Counted from the first letter of the stretch, positions 1-9,582 are shown. The stretch: DNA of 64,000 nucleotides from Thiobacter sp. AK1 (GCF_039822265.1 NZ_JBAJEX010000002.1:248001-312000); one strand, 5' to 3'. Program-made: numbers and translations. The notes: generated from the letters alone by a model not told the origin.

Positions 1-1365
1 CGCCAGCGCCGCATCGAATTCCCCGCGCCCGAGCTGAGTGGCGATGAGTAGGAGGTCAGTCTGGATCGGGCTGCCTTCCAGCTTGGCCGCCGCTTCCAGT
101 TCGGAAAGCCCCGCCTCGGTCTGGCCGCGCGCCAGCCGACTGATGGCCAGTTCCGTGCGCAATATCGGCTGGTCGGGCCTAGCCTGGGCAGCCTTTTCCA
201 GATAGTCCGCGGCCTGGACATAGTCCTTACGCTGCAAGTGGGCCTCCCCGACCAACGCCAGCACGGCGGGGTCCGGATCCTTCGCCAGGAGTGGCTCGAC
301 TAGCTTTAGCGCCTTGTCCGGCTGCCGCTGGCGCAAGTAGGTGATGGCAAGCAGTCGGCGCGCGTAGGCGTGCGCCGGAATCGCCGCCACGAAGGCGGAA
401 AGATAGGTCTGCGCCTGGCTGAGATTGTTGAGCCCCAGCTGGGCGGCCCCCATCATGAGGATCGCCAAGCCATTGTTGGGGGCGACCTTGAGGACTTCCT
501 GCAGCTCGTCGCGGGCCTTGTCGAAGCGCTGCTCAAGCAGCCAGAGCTGGGCCTGGGCCAGACGTACCGGCACGGCCCGGGGCTCGAGGCTGCGCGCCTG
601 GTCGATGTAGCGCTTAGCGCCAGCGAAATCTTTCTCGCCCATGCGGACCAGCGCGAGGGCGAGGTGGGCGCCGAGGTGCTTCGGATTGCGCCGGATGGCT
701 TCCTCATAGGCCAGGGCGGCCTCCCGGTTCTGCCCGCGGGCACGCATAAGATCCCCCTTCAGGACCCAGGGCTCGGCCTTGTCACCCGCGTCGCGGATGG
801 ATTCGTCAGCCAACTGGAGGGCTTGTTCTGCCTTGCCCTGCGCGAGCAGCAGGGCGGCCAGGCCCCGGTTGGCTTCCGGCAGCCCGGGCATCAGGGCGCG
901 GGCCGCTTCAAAGGCACGCCGCGCCTCGACCATGTCCTCGAGCGCCGCGTAAGCTTCGCCACGCAGGGCAAAGAGGACGGCGGCTTGGGAGCCCTTGGGC
1001 GCGGCCGGGATCTCCTCCAGCACTTTCTGGTATTCCCGCTCAAGCAGGAGCGCCCGCCCCAGCCACGGCAGCACCGCCTCCTGCTGCGCGCCGAGCTCGA
1101 GGGCACGGCGTAGCTCCTTCTCCGCGGCCACACCATCGCCCTGCTCCACGTAGATGCGACCAAGGAGCAGGCGCGCCTCGCGATGCGCCGGGGCCTTTTG
1201 CAGGACGTTCTTGAGCTCGATGACGGCGGCCTTGGAATCGCCCGCCTGGTGGTATTGCTGGGCGCGCCCGAAGAGGGTCTCCGGCTTCTCGCCGGAACAG
1301 CCGACGATCAGGCCGGCAGCGGTGAGGGCCAGGGCAAGACAGCGCAGCCTGGGACGATCCAGCAT
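1..1365 (-). CDS. prsT: PEP-CTERM system TPR-repeat lipoprotein PrsT (C-terminus cut by window edge)
   Basis: The frame opens with ATG at 1365 and is still open at base 1, giving 455 residues of a longer protein. The N-terminus is a lipoprotein signal (hydrophobic run ending LIVGC, Cys about residue 23), followed by back-to-back tetratricopeptide repeats (for example EAALAYEEAIRRNPKHLGAH). It is the last visible gene of a leftward run behind prsK and prsR. PrsT-type TPR lipoproteins of that context (TIGR02917) usually exceed 800 residues, so about half is missing. The presumed role is a periplasmic or outer-membrane scaffold for exopolysaccharide export. The family assignment comes from the TPRs plus the neighbours; the scaffold role is inference. 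Confidence 0.8.
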   Translation of the reverse strand, partial: MLDRPRLRCLALALTAAGLIVGCSGEKPETLFGRAQQYHQAGDSKAAVIELKNVLQKAPAHREARLLLGRIYVEQGDGVAAEKELRRALELGAQQEAVLPWLGRALLLEREYQKVLEEIPAAPKGSQAAVLFALRGEAYAALEDMVEARRAFEAARALMPGLPEANRGLAALLLAQGKAEQALQLADESIRDAGDKAEPWVLKGDLMRARGQNREAALAYEEAIRRNPKHLGAHLALALVRMGEKDFAGAKRYIDQARSLEPRAVPVRLAQAQLWLLEQRFDKARDELQEVLKVAPNNGLAILMMGAAQLGLNNLSQAQTYLSAFVAAIPAHAYARRLLAITYLRQRQPDKALKLVEPLLAKDPDPAVLALVGEAHLQRKDYVQAADYLEKAAQARPDQPILRTELAISRLARGQTEAGLSELEAAAKLEGSPIQTDLLLIATQLGRGEFDAALA

Positions 1366-1411
1366 GGGACTCTCCTTTGGGTGGTCATGTCTGGTCTGCG
1401 CCGGGTCCCGG

Positions 1412-2797
1412 TCATGGTGCCGGGTTGTTTTCCGTCTTGGCCACGAGGCCATAGCGGTTGATGAGATCGTACAACGTGGGCCGGGAAACGCCCAGCAGTT
1501 CCGCTGCTCGCGCAACGTTGCCGGCGGCACGCGCCAAAGCCCGGGTCACCGCTCGGCGCTCGGCTTCTTCCCGCACCTGGCGCAGGTTGAGCGGTTCGGC
1601 GGCAAAAGCCGCCAGACCCAGGTCGGCCGCCCCAATGCGGCCGTCTTCGCTCATGATGACCGCACGCTTGATGCAGTTTTCCAGCTCCCGCACGTTGCCG
1701 GGCCAGGTGTGAGCTTCCAAGGCCGCCACCGCTTCCGGCGTGAACCCTTTCACCGGCTTCTTGAACTGCTCGGCAAAGCGTTCCAGGAAGGCCTGGGCAA
1801 GTAGCGCCGCATCCCCGGCCCGCTCCCTCAGGGGCGGGATGGCCACCGTGATCTCGCTGATGCGGTAATAGAGGTCCTCGCGGAACCGCCCCTCGGCGAT
1901 GAGGCCGGAAAGATCCCGATGCGTGGCGCATACCACGCGCACGTCCACCGGAATCTCCTCACGCCCGCCCAAGCGCTCCACCACACGCTCCTGCAGGAAA
2001 CGCAGCAGCTTGGCCTGCAGGGCCATCGGCAGATCGCCCACCTCGTCCAGGAAGAAGGTGCCACCATCGGCATATTCGATCTTGCCCTTGGTCTGTTTGC
2101 TGGCGCCGGTGAACGCGCCCTTCTCGTAGCCGAATAGCTCGCTCTCTAGCAGGGTTTCGGGAATGGCGGCGCAGTTGATGGCCACGAAGCGCTTGCCCGC
2201 GCGTGGCGAGAGCTCGTGCAGGGCACGGGCCAAAAGCTCCTTGCCCGTGCCGGACTCGCCCAAAAGCAGCACGGTCGCATCCACCGGCGCCACCTTTTCG
2301 ATGGTGCGGCAAACCTTGAGCATGGGCTCGGCGGCGGTGAGGATGCCAGTAAGGGCAAAGCTGGAAGACAGGCGCTGCAGCTTGCGGTTCTCTGCCTCCA
2401 GTTGCGCCACGTGGAAGGCCCGCTTGATGATGAGTTGGAGGACCTCGAGATCGAAGGGCTTCTGGTAGAAGTCGTAAGCCCCCATGCCCACCGCCTTCAC
2501 TGCATTGGCGCGATCCTGGTTGCCAGAGACGACGATCACCTTGGTGGCCGGGGCGAGCGCCAGCATCTCGTGCAGCGTGGCCAGGCCCTCAGAGACGCCA
2601 TCCGCATCCGGTGGCAGACCCAGGTCCAGGGTGACCACGGCCGGCTCGTGGCGACGCAGGGCAGCCAACGCCTCCTGACGGTCCCCGGCGATCACCACCT
2701 CGAGGTCGTCGAAGCTCCACTTGAGCTGCTTCTGCAGACCGGGGTCGTCCTCGACCACCAACAGTACGGGCTTAGCGCGGTCGGGATTCTCAGCCAC
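1412..2797 (-). CDS. prsR: Sigma-54-dependent response regulator PrsR of the PEP-CTERM/XrtA system
   Basis: This 461-residue protein has three domains. The receiver has its phosphoacceptor at Asp58 (VVTLDLGLP). The AAA+ sigma-54 activation domain has Walker A GESGTGKE at 180-187, an intact GAFTGA loop at 227-232 and Walker B GGTFFLDE at 245-252. A Fis-type helix-turn-helix lies at the C-terminus (AAELLGVSRPTLYDL). I chose the GTG at 2797 because it overlaps the prsK stop (GTGGCTGA) and has a GAGGGAG ribosome-binding site. An upstream ATG at 2983 would add 62 residues of prsK shadow. The intact GAFTGA loop means it can contact sigma-54. It probably activates exopolysaccharide and PEP-CTERM genes in response to PrsK. 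Confidence 0.92.
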   Translation of the reverse strand: MAENPDRAKPVLLVVEDDPGLQKQLKWSFDDLEVVIAGDRQEALAALRRHEPAVVTLDLGLPPDADGVSEGLATLHEMLALAPATKVIVVSGNQDRANAVKAVGMGAYDFYQKPFDLEVLQLIIKRAFHVAQLEAENRKLQRLSSSFALTGILTAAEPMLKVCRTIEKVAPVDATVLLLGESGTGKELLARALHELSPRAGKRFVAINCAAIPETLLESELFGYEKGAFTGASKQTKGKIEYADGGTFFLDEVGDLPMALQAKLLRFLQERVVERLGGREEIPVDVRVVCATHRDLSGLIAEGRFREDLYYRISEITVAIPPLRERAGDAALLAQAFLERFAEQFKKPVKGFTPEAVAALEAHTWPGNVRELENCIKRAVIMSEDGRIGAADLGLAAFAAEPLNLRQVREEAERRAVTRALARAAGNVARAAELLGVSRPTLYDLINRYGLVAKTENNPAP

Positions 2798-4910
2798 TGC
2801 TCGCTCCCTCAAGGGGCCACGCCCCCTCCCTCTGGTTATCGCGGCGGGTGAGGGGCAGAGTGAGGGTGAAGGTGGTCCCTTTCCCCAGCCGACTTTCCAC
2901 GCGAATGTCGCCTTTGAGCTCGCGCACGTATTCCCGGCACTCGTAGGCACCGATGCCCATGCCCGCGCGCTTGGTGCTGGCAAAGGGCCGGAACAGTTGG
3001 GTGTGCAGGAAGGTCTCGTCCATGCCCCGTCCGGTGTCCCGCACCTGGATCACGGCTTGGCCATCGACGGCATCCAAGGTCACCTCCACGCGGCCGGTGT
3101 CCGGAGTGGCCTCAATGGCATTTTGCACCAGATGACCCAACACCCGGGCAAGCCGCTCCCGCTCCGCCACCACCCAGGCCTCCTCTACCGCCGTCTCGAA
3201 GCGCGGCTGCGGGCGGTAGGCCGCTTTCTCCGCCACGACACTGGCCAGCACGTCACGCAAGTTCAAAAGCCCCACGCCCTGGGCGCTCTGATAGCCGGCG
3301 CGCAGCTGGGACAAAAGTCGTGACATTTTCTGCACCGCGTGATCCACGGTGGCCAGCATGTCTTCCTGGAATTCTGGATTGTGCTTGTGTCTTTCGGCAT
3401 TCTTCAACATCAGGGACAGCTGGGCGACGACGTTTTTCACATCGTGCACCACGAAGGCAGAAAAACGGTTGAAGGATTCGAACTGGCGGGCCTGGGCCAG
3501 GGCCTCCAGTGCACTGGCCTGGGCAAGGTGGGCGGCAGCCTGTCGCCCCGCAGTCTTGAGCAAATCGGAATCCTCCCAGTTGAATCCCCGCCGGCTGCGC
3601 GGATGTGCGAGGACCATGAAGCCGATCAGGTCCTCATGCACCATGAGGGGGACGACGAGCCAGGCATCCCGCCGCGCCTCCAGCCAGGCCGGCAGTACGA
3701 GATCGCCGTAGAGATCGGGCGAGTCGGCATACTCCTCCAGATTCACCACCCACTGGCGGCTGCGCAGGAACCGCACCAGGGACGCCGCCTGAGCCACCGG
3801 CTCCGGGCTGACGGGAAAATTCCAGTGGGCGGCAAAGGTGAACGAGCCGTCCTCCTGGGCAAGCCAGAGAGCGGCACCCGGGCTGTCAACCAGGCCGGCC
3901 ACCGCCTGCAGCGCCCGTTCCCGCACCGCGGTGGGCTCGCCCGTGGACAGGGTACGGGTGAAACGCAACCATTCCTCGCGGTAGTCGTATTTGTAACTAA
4001 AAAAATGCTTGCTCAGGAAGACCTTGAGACGCGCGCGCATGGCGCCCGAGAACACCACCACGGCGAGGACCACCAGCGCTCCAAACAGGAACACGGACTG
4101 CAGCACCGCGCCCCAACTGCCGCCGAAATAACGGATGTAATAACCCGCCGCCGCCATCAGCAGCAGATACACGCCGGCGCCCATCAAGGTGGCGGTGTGG
4201 AACACCATGCGCCGCGACACATGCAGATTCACCGACCATTGGGGGTTGCGCGCCGCGGAGACCGCCAACAGCGGCACCACCAGCGCGTTGGCCAAGCCGC
4301 GCGCACTCCACACGTCCTCGTCCAGATGCTTAAGTAGCAGGCCTTCGGAATAGAGGTAAAAGTCGTAAGCGAACAGGGCGCCCAAGCCCAGGCAAAAGTA
4401 CTTGATGGCCCAGCGCTCGGTCTCCGCCGCATTGCGGTAGAGCTGCTCTATCAGGGCCATGCCCGTGAGGGAAGCCAACAGCAGGCCCAGGCCACCGAGG
4501 CTACGCAGCCAGCCAGGCAGCGCCAGATGGGGTAAGCCGCTGGCCGCGATGCTGGCAAGGGCCAACAGGGCGAGGACGACAAGCCCCACCAGGAAGCGGC
4601 GACGCAGGCGTGTGGGCGCCTTTCCCGCGACCCGGACGCGCGATTCCAGGAGCTGGTAGAGAAAGGCGAGCCAGAGGCCATCGCGCGCATATTCCAGCGC
4701 CATCACGGCGCCCGGCCAGGCGCTGGACACGATCAAGCTATAGGTCAGCGTGCCCGCCCAGATGGCGGTGCTAGCGGCAGCCGCGGCAAGCAAGGCACCC
4801 TGTAGCCGGCCGCGCCAATTCAAGAGTAAAAGGAGCGCGAAAAGAAAGAAGGCAAGGGCCGCCAGTCCGTAACTCAAGACCCCGATGTGCACGCCTAAAG
4901 TCTCCTTCAT
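2790..4910 (-). CDS. prsK: PEP-CTERM system sensor histidine kinase PrsK
   Basis: This 706-residue membrane kinase has an N-terminal half of about ten hydrophobic segments (roughly residues 10-290). A GAF-like region follows (about 325-470), then the phosphoacceptor histidine His489 (VVHDVKN) and an ATPase domain with N box (LVQNAIEA), G1 (DTGRGMD) and G2 (GMGIGAY). That architecture, with a long polytopic sensor and an HDxKN-type H box, matches PrsK (TIGR02916). The start overlaps the stop of the upstream sugar transferase (ATGA) and the stop overlaps the prsR start by 8 bp, so the three genes are translationally coupled. The signal sensed is unknown. Confidence 0.92.
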   Translation of the reverse strand: MKETLGVHIGVLSYGLAALAFFLFALLLLLNWRGRLQGALLAAAAASTAIWAGTLTYSLIVSSAWPGAVMALEYARDGLWLAFLYQLLESRVRVAGKAPTRLRRRFLVGLVVLALLALASIAASGLPHLALPGWLRSLGGLGLLLASLTGMALIEQLYRNAAETERWAIKYFCLGLGALFAYDFYLYSEGLLLKHLDEDVWSARGLANALVVPLLAVSAARNPQWSVNLHVSRRMVFHTATLMGAGVYLLLMAAAGYYIRYFGGSWGAVLQSVFLFGALVVLAVVVFSGAMRARLKVFLSKHFFSYKYDYREEWLRFTRTLSTGEPTAVRERALQAVAGLVDSPGAALWLAQEDGSFTFAAHWNFPVSPEPVAQAASLVRFLRSRQWVVNLEEYADSPDLYGDLVLPAWLEARRDAWLVVPLMVHEDLIGFMVLAHPRSRRGFNWEDSDLLKTAGRQAAAHLAQASALEALAQARQFESFNRFSAFVVHDVKNVVAQLSLMLKNAERHKHNPEFQEDMLATVDHAVQKMSRLLSQLRAGYQSAQGVGLLNLRDVLASVVAEKAAYRPQPRFETAVEEAWVVAERERLARVLGHLVQNAIEATPDTGRVEVTLDAVDGQAVIQVRDTGRGMDETFLHTQLFRPFASTKRAGMGIGAYECREYVRELKGDIRVESRLGKGTTFTLTLPLTRRDNQREGAWPLEGASSG

Positions 4911-6283
4911 CGCGCGCCCTTGCCCAGCAGCACCACGAGGGCGGTTTCGAACAGGATCATGAGATCCAGGAAGAAACTGTGGTTCTTCACATAGTAGAGG
5001 TCATATTGCAGCTTTTCGATGGCGTCCTCAAGGGAGGCGCCGTAGCTGTAGCGCACCTGCGCCCAGCCGGTGACGCCCGGTTTGATGCTATGGCGCGCAC
5101 CATAGTAGGGGATCTGCTCCATGAGCTGGTTGACGAAGAAGGGGCGTTCCGGACGCGGGCCGACGAAGCTCATATCGCCTTTGAACACGTTGATGAGCTG
5201 GGGCAGCTCGTCGATCCGGGTCTTGCGGATGAAGCGGCCGACGCGGGTGATGCGCGCATCGCCTGCCTGGGCCCAGCGCGGTTGTCCGTCGGCCTCCGCG
5301 TTCTGGGTCATGCTGCGGAACTTGTAGATGGTGAACACACGCCCGCCCTGCCCCACCCGCTCCTGCCGATAAAGTATGGGAAAGCCGCTTTCGGCGACAA
5401 TGGCAAGCGCCGCAAGCAGCATGACCGGGAGCGTCACGACCAGGATGGCCGCGCTCACCGTGAGGTCGAAAGTACGTTTAACTACGTCGCGCAACAGCCC
5501 CTGGCGGAAGCCCTCGGACAGCACCATCCAGCTCGCGTTGAGGGAATCGAGCTGCACGTGGCCGCGCTCGCGCTCGAAGAAGCTGGACAATTCCACCACC
5601 CGGATTCCCTTGAGCTTGCAGTCCAGCAGCTCGTGCACCGGCAGGTTCCCGCCGCGCCGCTCACGGATGGCGATCACGATCTCGTCGATCTGGTATTTGT
5701 CCACGATCTCCGACAAGGGCGCCTCGTCGGGCAGGATCAGGCTGTGGTTGACGAAATGATGAATGCCGCCCAGCGGCAGGAAGCCCACGATGTGCAGCCG
5801 GTGTCGGCTCTCCGGCTGGCGCAAAAGTTCCAGGACGCGGGCCGCGCGGGTACCCGTGCCCAGCACCAGCACACGCGTCTTGAGCACCTCCCAATCCGCC
5901 CAGCGGAAAAAGGCGAAACGCAATAACAAAATGGCAACACCCGCCGAAACGGTGGCCCAGGCCAGCGCCGCCGTGGGCATGCTCAGACGCGGCACCAGCC
6001 AGCCGGCAAACCACACCAGCAAGAAGGCCAGGCCGAGGGCAGTGAGCACGCGCAACACCATGCTGCCCAGTCCCTCGTCGAAATCCCGTCGATACAACCC
6101 GAACAATGCCATCCACCCGAAGCACACCAGGGTGAAGCCCAGATTGGCCACCCCCAAGAGCGCCGGCACTGGATACTGCCCCAGGGTGGAGACGACTGGC
6201 AGGGCCGCCAGCAACACCCCCAGCTCGGCCAGCATCAAAAGCAGCAGGCCCTTGGAGAGGTAATGGCTGAAGACTCGGATCAC
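4907..6283 (-). CDS. PEP-CTERM/XrtA system polyprenyl-phosphate sugar transferase
   Basis: This 458-residue initiating glycosyltransferase probably transfers a sugar-1-phosphate from a nucleotide sugar to undecaprenyl phosphate, the first step of repeat-unit assembly at the inner membrane. Four hydrophobic segments fill residues 10-125. A Rossmann-like nucleotide-binding segment follows (VLVLGTGTRAARVLEL, about 138-153). The C-terminal bacterial sugar-transferase domain starts near residue 265 with a membrane hairpin (KRTFDLTVSAAIL) and carries the conserved KFRSM, GPRPERP and GVTGWAQV segments. It heads the run that continues into prsK, prsR and prsT, which supports the family TIGR03013 found beside exosortase XrtA. 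The sugar used cannot be read from the sequence. Confidence 0.9.
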   Translation of the reverse strand: MIRVFSHYLSKGLLLLMLAELGVLLAALPVVSTLGQYPVPALLGVANLGFTLVCFGWMALFGLYRRDFDEGLGSMVLRVLTALGLAFLLVWFAGWLVPRLSMPTAALAWATVSAGVAILLLRFAFFRWADWEVLKTRVLVLGTGTRAARVLELLRQPESRHRLHIVGFLPLGGIHHFVNHSLILPDEAPLSEIVDKYQIDEIVIAIRERRGGNLPVHELLDCKLKGIRVVELSSFFERERGHVQLDSLNASWMVLSEGFRQGLLRDVVKRTFDLTVSAAILVVTLPVMLLAALAIVAESGFPILYRQERVGQGGRVFTIYKFRSMTQNAEADGQPRWAQAGDARITRVGRFIRKTRIDELPQLINVFKGDMSFVGPRPERPFFVNQLMEQIPYYGARHSIKPGVTGWAQVRYSYGASLEDAIEKLQYDLYYVKNHSFFLDLMILFETALVVLLGKGAR

Positions 6284-6452
6284 GGAGTGGTTCTGTCGTC
6301 AGGCAAAGGATGGCCGCAACGCCAGCGGCGGGCCCGACAGTGTAAGCAGTTTCCATGCCACGTGCATGGGCGTGTCTGGAGGCAGGCCGCGCGGGCCAAA
6401 GGACGCGGAAAGCGTCGCGCGGCCGACTGGGGCGACGAGTTTTTGCCGACGG

Positions 6453-7058
6453 TCAGGACAGAAGGGCTTCCACTTCGGCCAGCCGCGCGCGTGGTAAGGC
6501 CCGCCCATCTACCGGGCTGCGCGGGGGCTCGCGAATGGCATCGGTGGGGAACACCGCCAGGTTGACGTCTGCCGGCCCCCCGTGTTGCAGCCTGAATACG
6601 GGCACGAGCCGCACGCTATCGCCGAAGCGGTAACGCTTCTCGCCCCGCTGGTAGGCAAGCTTCGCATTGAGGAGGAATAACTCCACGTCCTTGTCGCTGT
6701 CGGTGAAGAGCAGGAGATTGATGTCGGCGTGACGAGCCGCGGTGCCCGCCAGCACCGAGCCGGTGAGATGGGGATTGAAGCGCTCCAATAGCCGCATCAT
6801 CGCACAAGCCTGAAGCCGCAACACGCGCAGCCGCTTAGCCTGCTCGTCCCCCTGATAGAGGGCCTGGTAGGCGCGCAGCGCCTCTTCGATCTCCACATTG
6901 GTGGGCAGGCTATGGGTGTCCTCGGCCCCCAGCTGGCGGGCGGCCTTGCGTTTGGCCAGGGCATAGTCCTGGATGCCGTCCTCGGCCATCAGGCGTGCCG
7001 CGGCCTGAGCGATGCGGATGCGCATCTGCTGGCGCAGGTGGGGGTTGGCGCGGGCCAT
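6453..7058 (-). CDS. Conserved protein with a nucleotidyltransferase-like fold signature
   Basis: This 201-residue protein starts 2 bp after the PBP1A stop, so it is almost certainly co-transcribed with it. The N-terminal 90 residues are helical (RIAQAAARLMAEDG). After Gly100-Ser101 comes ADINLLLF (112-118) and later DVNLAVF (164-170). This spacing resembles a polymerase-beta-type nucleotidyltransferase (hG[GS], then [DE]h[DE], then a third acid). Here the second acid of both pairs is Asn, so a catalytic role is doubtful. I recognise it only as a conserved betaproteobacterial hypothetical. It may be a binding or regulatory relative rather than an enzyme. Confidence 0.7.
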   Translation of the reverse strand: MARANPHLRQQMRIRIAQAAARLMAEDGIQDYALAKRKAARQLGAEDTHSLPTNVEIEEALRAYQALYQGDEQAKRLRVLRLQACAMMRLLERFNPHLTGSVLAGTAARHADINLLLFTDSDKDVELFLLNAKLAYQRGEKRYRFGDSVRLVPVFRLQHGGPADVNLAVFPTDAIREPPRSPVDGRALPRARLAEVEALLS

Positions 7059-7060
7059 GG

Positions 7061-9364
7061 TCAGAAGATCTGGTCTTTCACCAGGTCGGAAGTGCCGTCC
7101 TCACCCCAGCTGCTGGCTTCGGGCGGCAGGTTTTCCTGGTAGAACCATTCGGGAATGCCGCCTTCCCGCACCCGTCGGCCGGTAGCGGGATCGATGTGCA
7201 CGCTCACCACACCTGCCGGGGGCGTCCACTGTTCTTCGGGCACGCCTTTCAAGGCTTTGCCCATGTAGGCCATCCAGATTGGCAGCGCCGCTTGAGCGCC
7301 GGTCTCCGCAGCGCCGAGGCTTCTGGGTTGATCGAAGCCGATCCAGGCCACCGCCACCAGGCTGCGGTTAAAGCCACAGAACCATGCATCCACCTGGTCG
7401 TTCGTGGTACCGGTCTTACCTGCCAGATCATTGCGTTTGAGCTGCATGGCGCGGGCGGCGGTGCCACGCCGCACCACGTCTTGCATCATCGAGGTCATGA
7501 TAAAGGCATTGCGCGGGTCGATCACCTGCTCCGCATTTTCGCCGGCCCGCACCGGGCTGGCCTGGGCCAGCACCGTGCCGCGGGCATCCACCACCCGCTG
7601 CACGTAATAGGGCTTCACCCGGTAGCCACCATTGGCAAACACGGCGTAAGCCGTGGCCATCTGGAAGGGCGTGACGGACCCTGCCCCCAGTGCCATGGTG
7701 AGATAGGGCGGATGCTGTTCCGGGTTGAATCCGAAGCGGGTGATGTAGTCCTGGGCATAGCGGGTGCCAATGGCCTGCAGGATCCGGATGGATACCAGGT
7801 TCTTGGATTTCACCAGCGCCTCGCGCATGCGCGTGGGCCCCCCATAGGTGCCGTCGAAGTTCTTGGGCTCCCACAGCTTGCCACCGGTGACCGCGGGATC
7901 GAGGGCGATGGGCGCATCGTTGATGAGGGTCGCGGGCGTGAAACCCTTCTCCAGTGCAGCCGAATAGATGAAGGGCTTGAAACTGGAGCCGGGCTGGCGC
8001 CAGGCCTGGACCACGTGATTGAACTTAGTGCGGAAGTAATCGAAGCCCCCCACCAGGGCGTGGATAGCGCCATCCTGCGGTGTGAGGGAAACCAGGGCCG
8101 CCTCCGCCTGCGGTAGCTGAAGGATCTGCCAATGTCCTTTGGCGTCTTGCGCCACCCGCACCAGCGAGCCACGCACGATGGGTTTGGCCGCCTTCTCCGA
8201 CAGGGCTTTCTGCACGAAGGCCAGGGCATCGCCCGTGAGCTCGGCCATTCCCTGGCCCTTGATGAACACGCGCACCGCCTTGGGGTGGGCAGCCAGCACC
8301 ACGGCGGGGAGCAGGCCATTGCTTTCCTCCACGTCTTGGAGCAAATCCTCCAGCTGTTCGTCCGGATTGCTCAGTTTGTCCGGGAGCTCCAGGTGTCCCT
8401 CTGGCCCACGGTAGCCATGACGCCGGTCGTAGTCCAAAAGCCCCTGACGCACCGCGGCATTGGCCGCCTCCTGATCCGCGCGGCGCAGCGTGGTGATCAC
8501 GCTCAAGCCGTTGGTGTAGGCCGCTTCCTGATAGCGCTCGAACATCATCTGGCGCGCCATTTCCGCGACATAGTCCGCCTTCACCTCGTACACCGTGGGT
8601 TCGTGGCGAATCGAGAGTTTTTGCGCCAGCGCCGTCTGATAGGTCGCCTCGTCGATGTAGCCCAGCTCGCGCATGCGCCGCAGGACGTAGTGCTGGCGCT
8701 GGGCCGCCCGCGCTGGGTTGGTCACCGGATTGTAGCGGGAAGGCGCCTTGGGCAGGCCGGCCAGCATGGCCATTTCCGCCACCGTCAATTTTTCCAGGGG
8801 CTTGCCGAAATAGGTCTGGGCGGCGGCGCTAAAGCCGTAGGCGCGCTGCCCCAGGTAGATCTGATTGATGTAGAGCTCTAGGATCTTATCCTTGCTGAGA
8901 TTGCGCTCGATCTTGAAAGCCATCAGGGCCTCGTTGAACTTGCGGCTCAAGGTCTTCTCGGGGGTGAGGAAGAAATTGCGCGCCACCTGCATGGTGATGG
9001 TGCTCGCGCCTTCACGCACGCCGCGCTTGAGCAGATTGGCCAGCGCCGCGCGCGCCACGCCCAGATAGTCCACGCCGCCGTGCTCGTAGAAGCGCTCGTC
9101 CTCGGCGGCCAGGATGGCTTGGATCATGGTCTTGGGCACGGCTGCAATCTTCACCACGGTGCGCCGTTCCTCGCCAAACTCGCCCAGCAGGGCGCCGTCT
9201 GCGGTGTAGACACGCAGCGGCACCTTGGGTCGGTAATCCGTGAGCACGGTGAGATCCGGCAGGCTGGGATAGACCAGCACCGCTGCAAGAATCACGGCCA
9301 AGCCAGCGAGAAGAACGGCGATCGCGACGAGCTTGACGGGCAAAAGCCACCAGCGAGAGGACAT
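7061..9364 (-). CDS. mrcA: Penicillin-binding protein 1A (bifunctional transglycosylase/transpeptidase)
   Basis: This 767-residue class A PBP polymerises and cross-links peptidoglycan at the inner membrane. A single N-terminal membrane anchor lies at residues 10-32. The glycosyltransferase domain carries the catalytic motif EDERFYEHGG (Glu88) and the later motifs GASTITMQ and NQIYLG. An OB-like insert separates it from the transpeptidase domain, which has the active-site SSFK (Ser460), the SKN triad and KTGTTND near residue 670. The length and the region between the two enzymatic domains fit Gram-negative PBP1A rather than PBP1B. It diverges from pilM, the order commonly seen in beta- and gammaproteobacteria. 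The ribosome-binding site is weak. Confidence 0.95.
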   Translation of the reverse strand: MSSRWWLLPVKLVAIAVLLAGLAVILAAVLVYPSLPDLTVLTDYRPKVPLRVYTADGALLGEFGEERRTVVKIAAVPKTMIQAILAAEDERFYEHGGVDYLGVARAALANLLKRGVREGASTITMQVARNFFLTPEKTLSRKFNEALMAFKIERNLSKDKILELYINQIYLGQRAYGFSAAAQTYFGKPLEKLTVAEMAMLAGLPKAPSRYNPVTNPARAAQRQHYVLRRMRELGYIDEATYQTALAQKLSIRHEPTVYEVKADYVAEMARQMMFERYQEAAYTNGLSVITTLRRADQEAANAAVRQGLLDYDRRHGYRGPEGHLELPDKLSNPDEQLEDLLQDVEESNGLLPAVVLAAHPKAVRVFIKGQGMAELTGDALAFVQKALSEKAAKPIVRGSLVRVAQDAKGHWQILQLPQAEAALVSLTPQDGAIHALVGGFDYFRTKFNHVVQAWRQPGSSFKPFIYSAALEKGFTPATLINDAPIALDPAVTGGKLWEPKNFDGTYGGPTRMREALVKSKNLVSIRILQAIGTRYAQDYITRFGFNPEQHPPYLTMALGAGSVTPFQMATAYAVFANGGYRVKPYYVQRVVDARGTVLAQASPVRAGENAEQVIDPRNAFIMTSMMQDVVRRGTAARAMQLKRNDLAGKTGTTNDQVDAWFCGFNRSLVAVAWIGFDQPRSLGAAETGAQAALPIWMAYMGKALKGVPEEQWTPPAGVVSVHIDPATGRRVREGGIPEWFYQENLPPEASSWGEDGTSDLVKDQIF

Positions 9365-9553
9365 GCAGACGAATTGGGTCGATGGGCGGGAGATTTTGCG
9401 ACCATTCTACCTGACGCGGAGGGACCGCGGACCTCGGCCCGCGGCCGCCACGCTCCGGCAGGCGCATGAATTTTTCTTCAGGAAACGTGCCCGGCCCTCA
9501 AGAGGGACTCGTGACGGCCGTTATTCAAATGGGATGAATCAGAAAAATTTTGC

Positions 9554-9582
9554 TTTACACCCTAAATGCTTGTTGCTAGGAT
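9554..9582 (+). promoter_or_regulatory. Sigma-70-type promoter for pilMNOPQ
   Basis: TTTACA (9554-9559) is separated by exactly 17 bp from TAGGAT (9577-9582), inside an AT-rich island between the divergent mrcA and pilM genes. The expected start of transcription is near 9589, about 50 nt ahead of the pilM start. This is read from the consensus only. Confidence 0.6.

Noticed and set aside
1154-1804. A 216-codon plus-strand frame opposite prsT and prsR
   Set aside because: Crosses the end of one confident gene and the start of another on the other strand; shadow.
3339-4337. A 332-codon plus-strand frame opposite prsK
   Set aside because: Antisense shadow; His/Gln-rich composition and no motif.
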